NCBI RefSeq assembly: GCF_944321625.1
Contig: NZ_CALUMA010000066.1
Coordinates: forward strand, 1-44,010
Length of the DNA: 44,010 nucleotides
DNA from: an uncultured Slackia sp.
GTDB taxonomy: Bacteria > Actinomycetota > Coriobacteriia > Coriobacteriales > Eggerthellaceae
Direction: 5' to 3'
Positions 35,886-43,979 of the stretch are shown piece after piece. Both the position numbers and the translations under genes were made by a program. A model generated the notes under the pieces. That model was not told the origin of the DNA. It saw only the letters and a program-made list of their open reading frames with translations, and made no database searches. How positions within the stretch are numbered: position 1 is the first letter of the stretch; the number at the start of each line of letters is the position of its first letter.

Positions 35886-36926
35886 TTATTCGACAATACC
35901 GCCGTTGGCTTCAAACGTGAGGAACGTCGCCTTGTCGGACAGGATGTACGCGTTCGTCTCGTTGGCCATGGCGAGGCAGGCGCCCATGCCGGCGTTGGAG
36001 TAGGTGTACCAATCGGTATAATCGGCAACGCTGTCGGCCTCGGTGGTGATGCCCAGGTCCTCAGGCCACAGGGAAATTTCCTTCGTGTGCGTGCCGGAGG
36101 CGTCGCCACGGGAAACGAACGGGTACTTGCCGTCGGCGATCTGCGCGAAGGCGTCGAGCGCAGTGGCGGCGTCGGCCACGCCCGCGGGGTCGTCGGCGGG
36201 ACCGCACAGCACGAAGTAGTTATGCATGAACGACAGGCGCTCGGAATCGAAGTCAGGCAGCGTGTACGCGAAGCCGGCGGCTACGAACTCCTCTTCCTGG
36301 CTCTTGGAGTGCACCAGGATGGCGTCGGCGTTGCCCGATTCGGCGTTGGCGATTGCCTTGCCCGTGCCGGCGGAATAGACCTCGACCTCGTAGCCGTATT
36401 CGTCCTGGAAGTACGGCAGCAGGTAGTCGAGCAGGCCGGAGTCGTTCACCGACGTGGTGGTGGACAGACGGATGGCCTTCGTCTCATCGGTGGCCTGCGG
36501 GATTTCGCCCTCATAGTGAGGAGCATCGTCATTGACGGTAAACAGCGATTCGCCGAAATCCTCCATGCCGTAGTCAGCAATCAGCTCGAGGCCCTCGTCG
36601 GAAAGCATCCAGTCGATGAAAGCCGCGGCGCCTTCCGAGTTGATTGCCACGTCGGCGACTTCGTTGCCGTCGGCATCAACGAACGGCGCATCGGGATTCA
36701 CGGCGAGGAGCGAGTAGGTGTTGATCAGGCTGTCGTCCTCTTCGTAGAGAATGGTGAGGTTGGTCGCCTGCTCCTCGGCGGGCGCCGTCTCAGTGGCCTC
36801 TTCGGCGGCGGGTGCCGGGGTCTCTTCGGTCGCGGTCTCGGTGCTTTGCGACGAACATGCCGTCAGCGAAAGCGCCATGACGAAGGCCGCGAGTAAGGCG
36901 ACGATGCCAATGCGGATTTTCTTCAT
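35886..36926 (-). CDS. tupA: Tungstate-binding lipoprotein TupA, apparently circularly permuted
   Basis: A 346-aa protein; ATG 36926 has GGGGG upstream. A lipoprotein signal ends in LTAC (Cys24), then a Glu/Thr/Ala-rich linker (25-54). Residues ~55-130 (LTILYEEDDSLINTYSLLAVNP, GAAAFIDWMLSDEGLELIADYG, FGESLF) match what normally is the C-terminal end of TupA. Residues ~150-346 then give the usual beginning (STTTSVNDSGLL, NADAILVHSKSQEEEFV, FVLCGPADDPAG, SRGDASGTHTKE, NAGMGACLAMA) and stop at YILSDKATFLTFEANGG, where the canonical protein would continue into the moved segment. So the order is permuted while all parts are kept. It binds tungstate outside the membrane. Confidence 0.9.
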   Translation of the reverse strand: MKKIRIGIVALLAAFVMALSLTACSSQSTETATEETPAPAAEEATETAPAEEQATNLTILYEEDDSLINTYSLLAVNPDAPFVDADGNEVADVAINSEGAAAFIDWMLSDEGLELIADYGMEDFGESLFTVNDDAPHYEGEIPQATDETKAIRLSTTTSVNDSGLLDYLLPYFQDEYGYEVEVYSAGTGKAIANAESGNADAILVHSKSQEEEFVAAGFAYTLPDFDSERLSFMHNYFVLCGPADDPAGVADAATALDAFAQIADGKYPFVSRGDASGTHTKEISLWPEDLGITTEADSVADYTDWYTYSNAGMGACLAMANETNAYILSDKATFLTFEANGGIVE

Positions 36927-37164
36927 GGTTCCCCCTTTGCTCGAAAAGAAGCTGCGCTTTCCGGTAGCGCAATCATCCCATGCTCCTTTTCGCAATCCAG
37001 GAAAACTATAGTCAAATGCAAGGAAATGGAAACCTTTGCCGAAAATAACTTCGGCATACTGCACCAAAATTTGTATATTTGGATAATATTATACGTTCAT
37101 TAGAATATTTCTCATTAAGAATGATTCTTCGATTCCGTGTTCCGAGATTCGGCGCGAAACGTCG
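36927..37164 (-). promoter_or_regulatory. AT-rich upstream region of tupA with inverted repeats
   Basis: A sharply AT-rich 238-base gap upstream of tupA. It contains TGCCGAA-N6-TTCGGCA (37037-37056), the palindromic ATAATATTAT and AGAATGATTCT. A TATAGT read leftwards near 37008-37013 may be the -10. These are candidate sites for a metal- or tungstate-responsive regulator; no known consensus is matched exactly. Confidence 0.45.
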
Positions 37165-37854
37165 TCATGCAAGTTCCACATCGTCCATCGAGCCGTCAAG
37201 CAGGTCGATCATGAGCAGGCGATTTCGAATCTGGCCGGGCCTCTCGAGAAGCACCTTTACCACCTCGGCCGACTGCACGGCGGCGGTGGCGTGTGCTGCA
37301 AAGGGAAGGCTGCCTAGTCGTTCATGCTGACTCGTGCCGAACGGCTCGCCATATATCGAGACGAAAGAAGCATCGCCTGGGTACACGGTACATACCTGCC
37401 CGAACCATCCCGCGATAGCGCCATAGACGATGGGTATTCCAAGACTCTGGCAGGCGTGCGCCAGCCAGAAGCGTGACTCCAACGTGTCGAGGCAGTCCAC
37501 GACGCAGTCCATATCGTGAACCAGGTCGGCGGCATTGTTTTTATCGAGGTACGAGACGATTGCTTCTGGTTCCGCCTTGCCATCGATTTCCAGGATGCGG
37601 CGTTTCGCGACTTCTGCTTTGTGCAGCCCCACTGTTGCTTCGGTGCAAAGAACCTGTCTGTTAAGGTTCGTCTCGTCGAAGATGTCGGCGTCGATGAGGC
37701 GTAGGTGTCGCACGCCTATGCGAGCAAGCGCTTCCACGACCAATCCGCCCAATCCTCCGCAGCCCACCACTGCTACGTGCTTCTCGGCGAGCAGAAGGCA
37801 TTCGTCCTCGGTAAGCGCTTCGATATTGCGAAGGTATCGTTTTTCGACAGGCAT
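37165..37854 (-). CDS. ThiF/MoeB/HesA-family adenylyltransferase
   Basis: A 229-aa E1-like protein. The ATP loop is VAVVGCGGLGGLVVEALARIGV (residues ~28-49), followed by LIDADIFDETNLNRQ (the Asp and Asn/Arg of the adenylation site), VVDCLDTLESR and a C-terminal domain. The zinc CxxC pairs of classical MoeB are not seen, so this is nearer HesA/ThiF. It probably adenylates the C-terminal Gly-Gly of the MoaD/ThiS-like carrier encoded at 41226-41498, providing sulfur for pterin dithiolene formation. It lies between tupA and the aor-nuo operon. Confidence 0.88.
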   Translation of the reverse strand: MPVEKRYLRNIEALTEDECLLLAEKHVAVVGCGGLGGLVVEALARIGVRHLRLIDADIFDETNLNRQVLCTEATVGLHKAEVAKRRILEIDGKAEPEAIVSYLDKNNAADLVHDMDCVVDCLDTLESRFWLAHACQSLGIPIVYGAIAGWFGQVCTVYPGDASFVSIYGEPFGTSQHERLGSLPFAAHATAAVQSAEVVKVLLERPGQIRNRLLMIDLLDGSMDDVELA

Positions 37855-37976
37855 GGGAAACTCCTGACATGGAGAGTCGGGCGTGGTTCAAGCATACCAT
37901 GGTGGCGTTGGGGTTGTGGCGATGTGGTAGTGAGATGTGGGCGTTTTCCGAGGGGGTGCGACCGTGTTTTACGCAA

Positions 37977-38009
37977 CGCCGCCGCCCCGGGATGAAAGGG
38001 GCGGCGGCG
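37977..38009 (-). terminator. GC-rich hairpin after the NuoG-like gene
   Basis: CGCCGCCGCCCC (37977-37988) pairs with GGGGCGGCGGCG (37998-38009), 12 bp, 9-base loop. No T-run follows on the minus strand, so termination strength is uncertain; it lies 68 bases past the NuoG-like stop codon, before the thiF gene. Confidence 0.5.
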
Positions 38010-38076
38010 CGGGCCCGCTTCGATTATTGCGGCAGGGGTTCGTCATGCACGGATTGGCTTCCGCCGCTTGTCTCTC

Positions 38077-38838
38077 CTATACGTAGCGGTATGTGTGCAT
38101 CATCTCGTCGGCGAGCTCTCGCTTGCGGCAAGCGTCACATATGCGCGGTTCTTCCACGCCGGCCTGTTGGGCGGCGCGATGCACGGCGTCTTTCGTGCCC
38201 ATGGGCGAGCCGCACCGCTCGCAGAGCGCAAGCTCGAACGTGCGGTTCCAAATCGTACGGCTTGTAGCGTCCTGTGCGTATTCGATGGCGCCCGTGGGAC
38301 AGACGTTTGCGCAGCTCAAGCATCCGATGCAATCGGCTGACGGCTTGTCGTAGGGGGTGCTCACCATTTTGTCGACGCCGCGGTTCACGGTGGAGATGGC
38401 GCCCGTTCCCAGGCTGTCGCATGCTTGCACGCACAATCCGCACAGGATGCACTTCTCGCCGTCGAGGGTTACCAGGCGGTCAAAGCCTTCTGCACCGCCT
38501 GCCTCGCGCGCCATGGCGGCAATCGTTTCAGACTCCGGCGCGCGCTTCGACAGCAGGGCAAGGGTGACGGCACGCTCTTCGGCGATCTTCTCGGAATTGG
38601 TATACACCGTGCATTCACGCTCTACGGGGTACACGCAAGAGGTCACCACCTTGCGGCGGCCGCGCTCTTCCACCTCTACAATACATACGCGGCAGCAGGC
38701 GCGATGATCCTCGAACGCATCCGAGCGGCATAATGCGGGGATGTGGATTCCGTTGCGTTCCGCTACGTCGTACAGGTACTCGCCTGCTTCGCAGGTGCAG
38801 GGGCGCCCGTCAATGGTGATATTCAACAAATCGCTCAT
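38077..38838 (-). CDS. NuoG/HoxU-like iron-sulfur subunit (short form)
   Basis: A 253-aa protein; its ATG overlaps the NuoF-like TGA stop. Residues 1-~80 form a [2Fe-2S] ferredoxin domain (PALCRSDAFEDHRACCRVCIVEVEE, ending in a further Cys at TSCVYPVERE). Residues ~125-190 carry two [4Fe-4S] sites, CILCGLCVQACDSLG and CIGCLSCANVCPTG. The C-terminus has two CxxC pairs (CERCGSP, CDACRKR) that could hold another metal. The length is far short of full NuoG, so it is a HoxU/HymC-N-terminal-type electron-transfer subunit. It would link the NuoF flavin to the ferredoxin-like and AOR subunits. Confidence 0.88.
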   Translation of the reverse strand: MSDLLNITIDGRPCTCEAGEYLYDVAERNGIHIPALCRSDAFEDHRACCRVCIVEVEERGRRKVVTSCVYPVERECTVYTNSEKIAEERAVTLALLSKRAPESETIAAMAREAGGAEGFDRLVTLDGEKCILCGLCVQACDSLGTGAISTVNRGVDKMVSTPYDKPSADCIGCLSCANVCPTGAIEYAQDATSRTIWNRTFELALCERCGSPMGTKDAVHRAAQQAGVEEPRICDACRKRELADEMMHTYRYV

Positions 38839-40634
38839 GCCGGCATCCTCCTCATCGTTTCAACGGCGTCGAAGCGGCACGCCTCTCGGCAGCTGCCGCA
38901 CGCGATGCACTTGTCGGGGTCGATGACGTGCGCCGTCTTGACTTCGCCGGAAATTGCGTTTGCCGGACAAACGCGCGAGCACATACCGCAACCCGTGCAC
39001 GCCTCCGCGTTGATGGTGAAACGCGTGAGGTCGGGGCATACGCCGGCGGGGCATTCCTTGCGCTCGATATGCGCTTCGTACTCGTCGCGGAAGAATCGAA
39101 TCGTGGTCAGCACCGGGTTGGGCGCCGTTCTGCCGAGCGCGCACAGCGAAACGTCCTGCATGGTGTGGCAAATGCGTTCGAGCAACTCGATATCTCCCGG
39201 GCGGCCGCGCCCCTCGCAGATATCGGTGAGGATGGCGCGCATCTGGCGCAGGCCCTCGCGGCACGGCGTGCACTTGCCTCAGCTCTCCTCGCAGAGGAAG
39301 TCCACGTAATAGCGGGCGACCTCCACCATGCACGAGCGGTCGTCCATGACGATCATGCCGCCGGAGCCCATCATGGCGCCGTACTCGGTGAGCGTGTCGA
39401 AGTCAACGGGCAGGTCGAGCAGCGACTCGGGGATGCATCCGCCTGACGGGCCGCCGGTCTGGATTGCCTTGAAAGGACGGTCGTTCATGATGCCGCCGCC
39501 GATGTCGTAGATCAGCGTGCGCAGCGTGGTTCCCATAGGCACTTCCACCAGGCCGGTGTGCTTCACTTTGCCCACCATGGCGAACACCTTGGTGCCCTTG
39601 GACTTCTCGGCGCCCAGCTTGGCGTACTCCTCGCCGCCGAAGCGCAGGATGGTGGGAACGGAGGCGAGCGTCTCCACGTTGTTGAGAACGGTGGGTTTGT
39701 CAAACAGGCCGCGCTGCACGCTGCGGATGTACTTGGCGCGGGGCTCGCCCACGCGGCCGGCGATCGACGCCATGAGCGCCGTGGATTCGCCGCACACAAA
39801 TGCGCCGCCGCCGCGAACGATTGACAGGTGGAGCTTATGGGGCGTGCCCATGATGGAGTCTCCCAGGATGCCTGCGGCATAGGCGTCGTCGATCGCGTGC
39901 TGGATGTGATCGCGCGCGAGGGCATATTCATCGCGAATATAGAGCACGCCTTCCTCGGCGCCGATGGCGAGCGCTCCGATGACCATGCCTTCAATCACGG
40001 CATGCGGGCAGCCTTCCATCGTGGAGCCATCCATGAACGCACCGGGGTCGCCTTCGTCACCGTTGCATACGATGTATTTCGGCCACTCGTCGTAGCCGGC
40101 GGCGCTGCGCCATTTGCGCCCGGTTGGAAAGCCTGCGCCGCCCTTGCCACGCAGGCCGCTCTTCTCCACTTCCGAAATGATCTCGTCCGGCGTCATGGAC
40201 AGTGCACGCTTCAGGCCCTCGTAACCGCCGCGGGAGATGTAATCGTCAAGACTCAGCGGGTCGATGATGCCCACGTCTTTGAGCACCACCTTGTGCTGGA
40301 GCGCGTAGAACGGGTTGTCGTCCATATGCTCGAAGAACTGGCCGTCCCGTTTGTGCAGGAGCTTTTTGACGGGCGCGCCGTCGAGCGAATCGACGATGGC
40401 CTTCGCATCGCGCACGGCGACGCGGTAATACATCAGGTCGCGCGGCATGAATCGCACTACGGGGCCTTGCTCACATTCGCCTGAGCAGCCGGTGCGCACC
40501 ACGTTGACGCACACATCGTCGGCTAGGCCGCGCGCTGTAAGCTCTTTTTCAATGGCGTCCGCCACGTCGAGTGCACCGTTGGCGATGCAGCTCGTGCCGC
40601 AGCAGACGAGTATTCTGTCGGTTCCGTTAATCAT
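38835..40634 (-). CDS. nuoF: NuoF/HymB-like FMN subunit with in-frame UGA (probable selenocysteine)
   Basis: 599 codons from ATG 40634, which overlaps the nuoE end. Domains: N-terminal thioredoxin-like [2Fe-2S] part (RILVCCGTSC, RTGCSGECEQ), FMN/NADH part (GLRGKGGAGFPTGRKW, GGGAFVCGESTALMASIAG), SLBB, the [4Fe-4S] N3 region, and a C-terminal two-cluster ferredoxin (CTGCGMCSRVCP, CIACGSCREACRF). At codon 452 (39281-39279) the frame reads TGA exactly where the family has the first Cys of SCGKCxPCR: ES-[TGA]-GKCTPCREG. The frame continues to a normal stop, also TGA. The fourth ligand is the Cys in VSLCALG. The simplest reading is a selenocysteine ligand; a truncating mutation or sequence error is the alternative. 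Confidence 0.85.
39244..39281 (-). promoter_or_regulatory. UGA codon with candidate bSECIS element
   Basis: After the UGA (39281-39279) the mRNA can form a stem GCC/GGC (bases +17-19 with +25-27) with loop GCGAG starting at G+20, a bulged U at +16, G+15 to C+28 below it, and GGC (+1-3) pairing with GCC (+32-34). The apical G at +20 and the bulged U three pairs below it parallel the E. coli fdhF element. GC-rich RNA folds easily, so this is supportive and not decisive; a competing GCAC/GUGC hairpin at +8-18 exists. Confidence 0.5.
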
Positions 40635-41124
40635 TGCTGACCACGTCCTTCGAATCGTCTGTGCGGTAGCTTTCGACAATGCCGGAAATCTGATCGACCT
40701 TCAGCTTGTTGTGGTACACGCCGTCGACCACCATGACGGGGGCGAGGGCGCACGATCCCAGGCAGTTGACGTATTCCACCGAGAATTCGCCGTCGGCGCT
40801 GGTTTGTCCGGGCTCGATGTCCAGAATGCGCTTGAGCTCGGTGGCCAGATTGACCGATCCGCGGAGGTGGCATGCGGTGCCGTTGCATATCTTGATGATG
40901 TGCTCGCCCTTGGGCGTCAGCGAAAGCGCTTTGTAGAACGTCGCCATGGAATAGAGGTGCGCCTTGCTGCAGTCCAGATAGTCGGCAAGCGCGACGAGTC
41001 CCTCTTCAGGGATGTAGTTGAATTCATGCTGCATGTCCTGCATGGCCGCCAGCGCGAAGCGGCGGTCTGCGGGATATGCCTCGATGATCGCGGTGATCTT
41101 CGAGGCGCGGTCCGTATCGTTCAT
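40627..41124 (-). CDS. nuoE: NuoE/HymA-like [2Fe-2S] subunit
   Basis: A 165-aa protein of the thioredoxin-like [2Fe-2S] family. The N-terminal helical part (ALAAMQDMQHEFNYIPEEGLVALADYL) precedes the fold with ligands CNGTAC and NCLGSC, the four-Cys arrangement C-x4-C and C-x3-C of NuoE. It partners the NuoF-like subunit, whose start overlaps its 3' end by 8 bases. In NAD-coupled enzymes this pair forms the diaphorase that passes electrons between NAD(H) and the iron-sulfur chain. It lies 101 bases after the MoaD-like gene. Confidence 0.93.
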   Translation of the reverse strand: MNDTDRASKITAIIEAYPADRRFALAAMQDMQHEFNYIPEEGLVALADYLDCSKAHLYSMATFYKALSLTPKGEHIIKICNGTACHLRGSVNLATELKRILDIEPGQTSADGEFSVEYVNCLGSCALAPVMVVDGVYHNKLKVDQISGIVESYRTDDSKDVVSND

Positions 41125-41225
41125 GGATGCCTCGTTTCAAATGGACGTGCCCGCATCGAGAACGGGCGGAAAAGCGCAGCGCTCGTTCCTGCGTCGGAAC
41201 GAGCGGCTGGATTTATGGAAGCTGC

Positions 41226-41498
41226 TTATCCCCCTGCGACCAGCGGGGTGATGACCACGTAATCCTGCTCGGTAAGGGGCGTCGCCACACCGTTCAAATG
41301 CTCGATGTGGCGCCCGTTCACCAGGATGATCACGTCATCGCCCTTATCCGTTCTTTCGTCGTTCAGAATGAGGCCGTCGAATTCCGGCCAGCGGGCACAA
41401 AGCGCCTCCATCAGTTCCAGAACGTTGGAAGGGGCGGGCATATCGCACGATTTGCAGTTCGCGATCTGCCGATATGTCGCCAAGAACTTCACAAGCAT
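41226..41498 (-). CDS. MoaD/ThiS-like sulfur-carrier protein
   Basis: A 90-aa beta-grasp protein ending in LVAGG, the C-terminal Gly-Gly that is thiocarboxylated. The opening VKFLATYRQIA and the later GDDVIILVNGRHIEHLNG match MoaD/ThiS carriers. ATG 41498 has GGAAGG upstream. It sits inside the AOR operon, between aor and nuoE, so it most likely supplies sulfur for the tungstopterin of AOR rather than thiamine. The ThiF/MoeB-like protein 3.4 kb away is its probable activating enzyme. Confidence 0.88.
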   Translation of the reverse strand: MLVKFLATYRQIANCKSCDMPAPSNVLELMEALCARWPEFDGLILNDERTDKGDDVIILVNGRHIEHLNGVATPLTEQDYVVITPLVAGG

Positions 41499-41527
41499 GG
41501 GCGAACCTTCCCGAAAGAAAGGATGAG

Positions 41528-41556
41528 CGGAGGGGCGGGCAGGACTCGCCCCTCCG
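41528..41556 (-). other. Hairpin in the aor-moaD spacer
   Basis: CGGAGGGGCG (41528-41537) pairs with CGCCCCTCCG (41547-41556), 10 bp with a 9-base loop, in the 66-base gap. No T-run follows, so it may set the relative amounts of AOR and the downstream proteins by partial termination or RNA stability. Confidence 0.45.
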
Positions 41557-41564
41557 TGGCGTGC

Positions 41565-43376
41565 TTAATAGGTCACATTCAGCTCAGCGAGTTTTTCGGG
41601 GGTGGGGATGCCGTCTGCGGTCCAGTTGCGCGCTTCATAGTAATCGGCGAGCATAGTCTGCAGTTCGTTCACCTTGCCCTTCGCCGGGCCGCTGGGCAGC
41701 GCCTCGCGCAGCAGGCGCGGAGGCAGGGTGTCTTTCTCGACTCCGGCCTCCATGTTGAAGCGCTTCTCGAGGTTCCAGATGCGCTCGCCCTTGAGCAGGA
41801 TTTCCTCGTCGGTTTCGTCCGAGCCCACAGCCTCGCGGTATTGACCCGCGATTTCGGGCAGGCCGATGCCGAACGTGGTGAACAGGCACATGCCGGTGGA
41901 GTCGCACAGAGCCGTGAGATCTTGGAAGGTCTTAAGCATGGCGCCCTTGCCCTCGGTCACCTGCGGATCGAGCTTCACCGGGATGCCCAGCACCTCGGGG
42001 CTGATCATGTAACCGCGCACGTGGCAGCCGCCACGGTTGGACGTGGCATATTCGAGGCCGATGCCCTGGATGGCGCGGCCGTCATACGCGGGCATCTCCT
42101 GCTTCTTTACGCTCATGGAAAGCTCGGGGTGGCCATATTTCTCGGCCAAGCGATACGAACCCAGGCCGATGATTTTGCCAAAGCCCTCGCCGTCGGCACA
42201 CATCTGCGTGAGCTTGACCATGGCGGCGGCGTCGCCGAAGCGCAGGGGGAATCCGATGTCTTCCTCGGGAATGGCGCCCATCTCATAGAGCTCCATGGCG
42301 CATGCCACGGTGGAGCCCAAGGTGATGGGGTCCATACCCTGCTCGTTGCAGATGAAGTTTGCCTTGACGATGGACGAGATGTCGTTCACGCCGCAGGCGG
42401 CGCCATAGCTCCAGCCTGCCTCGTACTCGGGGCCTTCGCCGAAGCCGTCCAGATCGCCTTTACCTTCGATCTTGGTCACGCGTCCGCAGGCGATGGAGCA
42501 GCCGAAGCAGCCCTGGTTCTTCACCAGGTGCGTCTCGTTCAGGTGCTCGCCCGAAGTGTCGTCGGCCTTATCCCAATACGAGCCGTCGCGGCCGTTGCGC
42601 AGCGGCAGGCCGCCCACTTCGTTAACGATGTTCACAAGAATCTCAGTGCCGAACGTGCCCAGACCGTTGCCGGTAACGGGGTGCTCTTTGAGCATGGTGC
42701 GTGCCTTGGTGATTTCGCGCATAAAGCCTTCGGGTCGCGCGACGGTCACGCCGCCGGTGCCGCGCACGGCGATTGCCTTGAGGTTCTTCGAACCCATGAC
42801 GGCGCCCATGCCGCCACGGCCTGCAGCGCGGTTCTTGTCGTTCATAATGGCGGCGTACAGCATGCAGCGCTCGCCGGGCGTGCCGATGCAGGACACGCGC
42901 ACCTTGCCGTGCTTGGCCTCAAGGGCCTCGGTGGTCTCGTGGACGCCCTGGCCCCACAGCTCGCCGGCGTCGAGCAGCTCCACCTTGTCGTCATCGATAT
43001 GCAGATATACCGGATGATCGGCCTTGCCCTCGAAGATGATGCCGTCGTATCCGGCGTACTTCAGCTCAGGGCCGAAATGTCCGCCGGAATTCGCCGCGCC
43101 GATGATGCCCGTGAGCGGCGCCTTAGACACCACTTCATAGCGACCCGAAGAGCATGCTGCAGTGCCGGTAAGCGGGCCGGTCATGAAGATGAGTTTATTG
43201 TCGGGGGAAAGCGGGTCGATCTTGGGGTCGACCTCGTTGCAGTAGTATTTCGTTCCCAGGCCACGAGCGCCCACGTAATCGTGCGCGTCCTGCATGTTCA
43301 GAGGCTCTTTTTTGATGGAGCCTTCGGTGAGGTTGATGCGAAGAATCGTTCCGATCCAGCCGTTTGCCTGCGTCAT
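41565..43376 (-). CDS. aor: Tungsten-containing aldehyde:ferredoxin oxidoreductase
   Basis: A 603-aa AOR-family protein. It shows the pterin-binding N-terminal domain (GARGLGTKYY, TGPLTGTAACSSGRYEV, AANSGGHFGPELKYAGYDGI) and the [4Fe-4S] ligands CFGCSIAC plus the late Cys in STGMCLF. It oxidises aldehydes to carboxylates (or reduces acids) at a bis-pterin tungsten site. It starts with a one-base overlap (TAATG) after the ferredoxin-like gene. Beside the NuoEFG-like genes it should deliver electrons to NAD, comparable with AorABC, Bam-type and electron-bifurcating WorABSL enzymes. No frameshift or missing ligand is seen. The aldehyde substrate is unknown. Confidence 0.95.
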   Translation of the reverse strand: MTQANGWIGTILRINLTEGSIKKEPLNMQDAHDYVGARGLGTKYYCNEVDPKIDPLSPDNKLIFMTGPLTGTAACSSGRYEVVSKAPLTGIIGAANSGGHFGPELKYAGYDGIIFEGKADHPVYLHIDDDKVELLDAGELWGQGVHETTEALEAKHGKVRVSCIGTPGERCMLYAAIMNDKNRAAGRGGMGAVMGSKNLKAIAVRGTGGVTVARPEGFMREITKARTMLKEHPVTGNGLGTFGTEILVNIVNEVGGLPLRNGRDGSYWDKADDTSGEHLNETHLVKNQGCFGCSIACGRVTKIEGKGDLDGFGEGPEYEAGWSYGAACGVNDISSIVKANFICNEQGMDPITLGSTVACAMELYEMGAIPEEDIGFPLRFGDAAAMVKLTQMCADGEGFGKIIGLGSYRLAEKYGHPELSMSVKKQEMPAYDGRAIQGIGLEYATSNRGGCHVRGYMISPEVLGIPVKLDPQVTEGKGAMLKTFQDLTALCDSTGMCLFTTFGIGLPEIAGQYREAVGSDETDEEILLKGERIWNLEKRFNMEAGVEKDTLPPRLLREALPSGPAKGKVNELQTMLADYYEARNWTADGIPTPEKLAELNVTY

Positions 43377-43852
43377 TATGCACGCACCTCCTCGACGGCC
43401 GCCTTCAGCTTGTCGGCGGCAAGCTGTTTTTTGTCCGGGACCTCATCGGGATCGACCAGCGTGATGGCTCCCGAGGGGCAGTACTTGGCGCACCATGCCT
43501 CGCCGCCGCACAAATCGCACTTGTGAATCATGCGCTTGGCAGGCGAGTAGGAGATGTTGCCCAGGGGGCACGCGCTTACGCACATTTTGCACACGATGCA
43601 CTTATTGGCGTCGTGTTCGATAATGCCCTGGGCGTTGCGTCGCAGCGCGCCGGTGGGGCAGATGGCGGCGCAGGATGCTTCGTCGCACTGCATGCACATG
43701 ATGGGCACGGTGATAGCGGCTTCCTCGTAGTGGAACACGCTTACATTTGAGAGGCGTGGATTGAATTCCTCATTGTGCTTGAACGAGCATACCAGCTCGC
43801 AGGTGCGGCAGCTCACGCACTTCTTCGGATCCACGACCAGCTGTTTAGCCAT
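43376..43852 (-). CDS. Four-cluster ferredoxin-like subunit of AOR
   Basis: A 158-aa protein; ATG preceded by AAAGGGGGAG. It carries four sets of cysteines in the DMSO-reductase-B/HycB-like pattern: CVSCRTCELVC, CMQCDEASCAAICP, CIVCKMCVSACP and CDLCGGEAWCAKYCP. It thus probably holds four [4Fe-4S] clusters. It matches the small electron-transfer subunit (AorA, WorS, BamC) of tungsten AOR complexes and is the first gene of the operon. It is cytosolic, as no signal peptide is present. Confidence 0.93.
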   Translation of the reverse strand: MAKQLVVDPKKCVSCRTCELVCSFKHNEEFNPRLSNVSVFHYEEAAITVPIMCMQCDEASCAAICPTGALRRNAQGIIEHDANKCIVCKMCVSACPLGNISYSPAKRMIHKCDLCGGEAWCAKYCPSGAITLVDPDEVPDKKQLAADKLKAAVEEVRA

Positions 43853-43924
43853 GGACTCCCCCTTTCTTTCGAATTCGGCCGTAAAGCACTTAGCTTCAGT
43901 AAACCATGCGTTCGGCAGAAAAAA

Positions 43925-43979
43925 CGCGACGTCGCCGATTTGGCGCGTCGAATCGGTGGTTTATGCCGTATCGCGACGT
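43925..43979 (-). promoter_or_regulatory. Candidate regulatory sites upstream of the aor operon
   Basis: Upstream of the ferredoxin gene, CGCGACGT repeats directly at 43925-43932 and 43972-43979, around an inverted repeat CCGATT-N10-AATCGG (43935-43956). The sites are plausible operator elements for the operon; the regulator is not known and no consensus promoter is clear. Confidence 0.4.

Noticed and set aside
38835..39242. A separate 135-aa ferredoxin-type gene starting at ATG 39242
   Set aside because: It is the in-frame continuation of the NuoF-like gene after the UGA; its first residues lie inside the conserved N3 motif, and only a weak GAGGG precedes the ATG.
41127..43526. A 799-aa plus-strand frame across the aor gene
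   Set aside because: Antisense shadow of aor; the minus strand has full AOR motifs.
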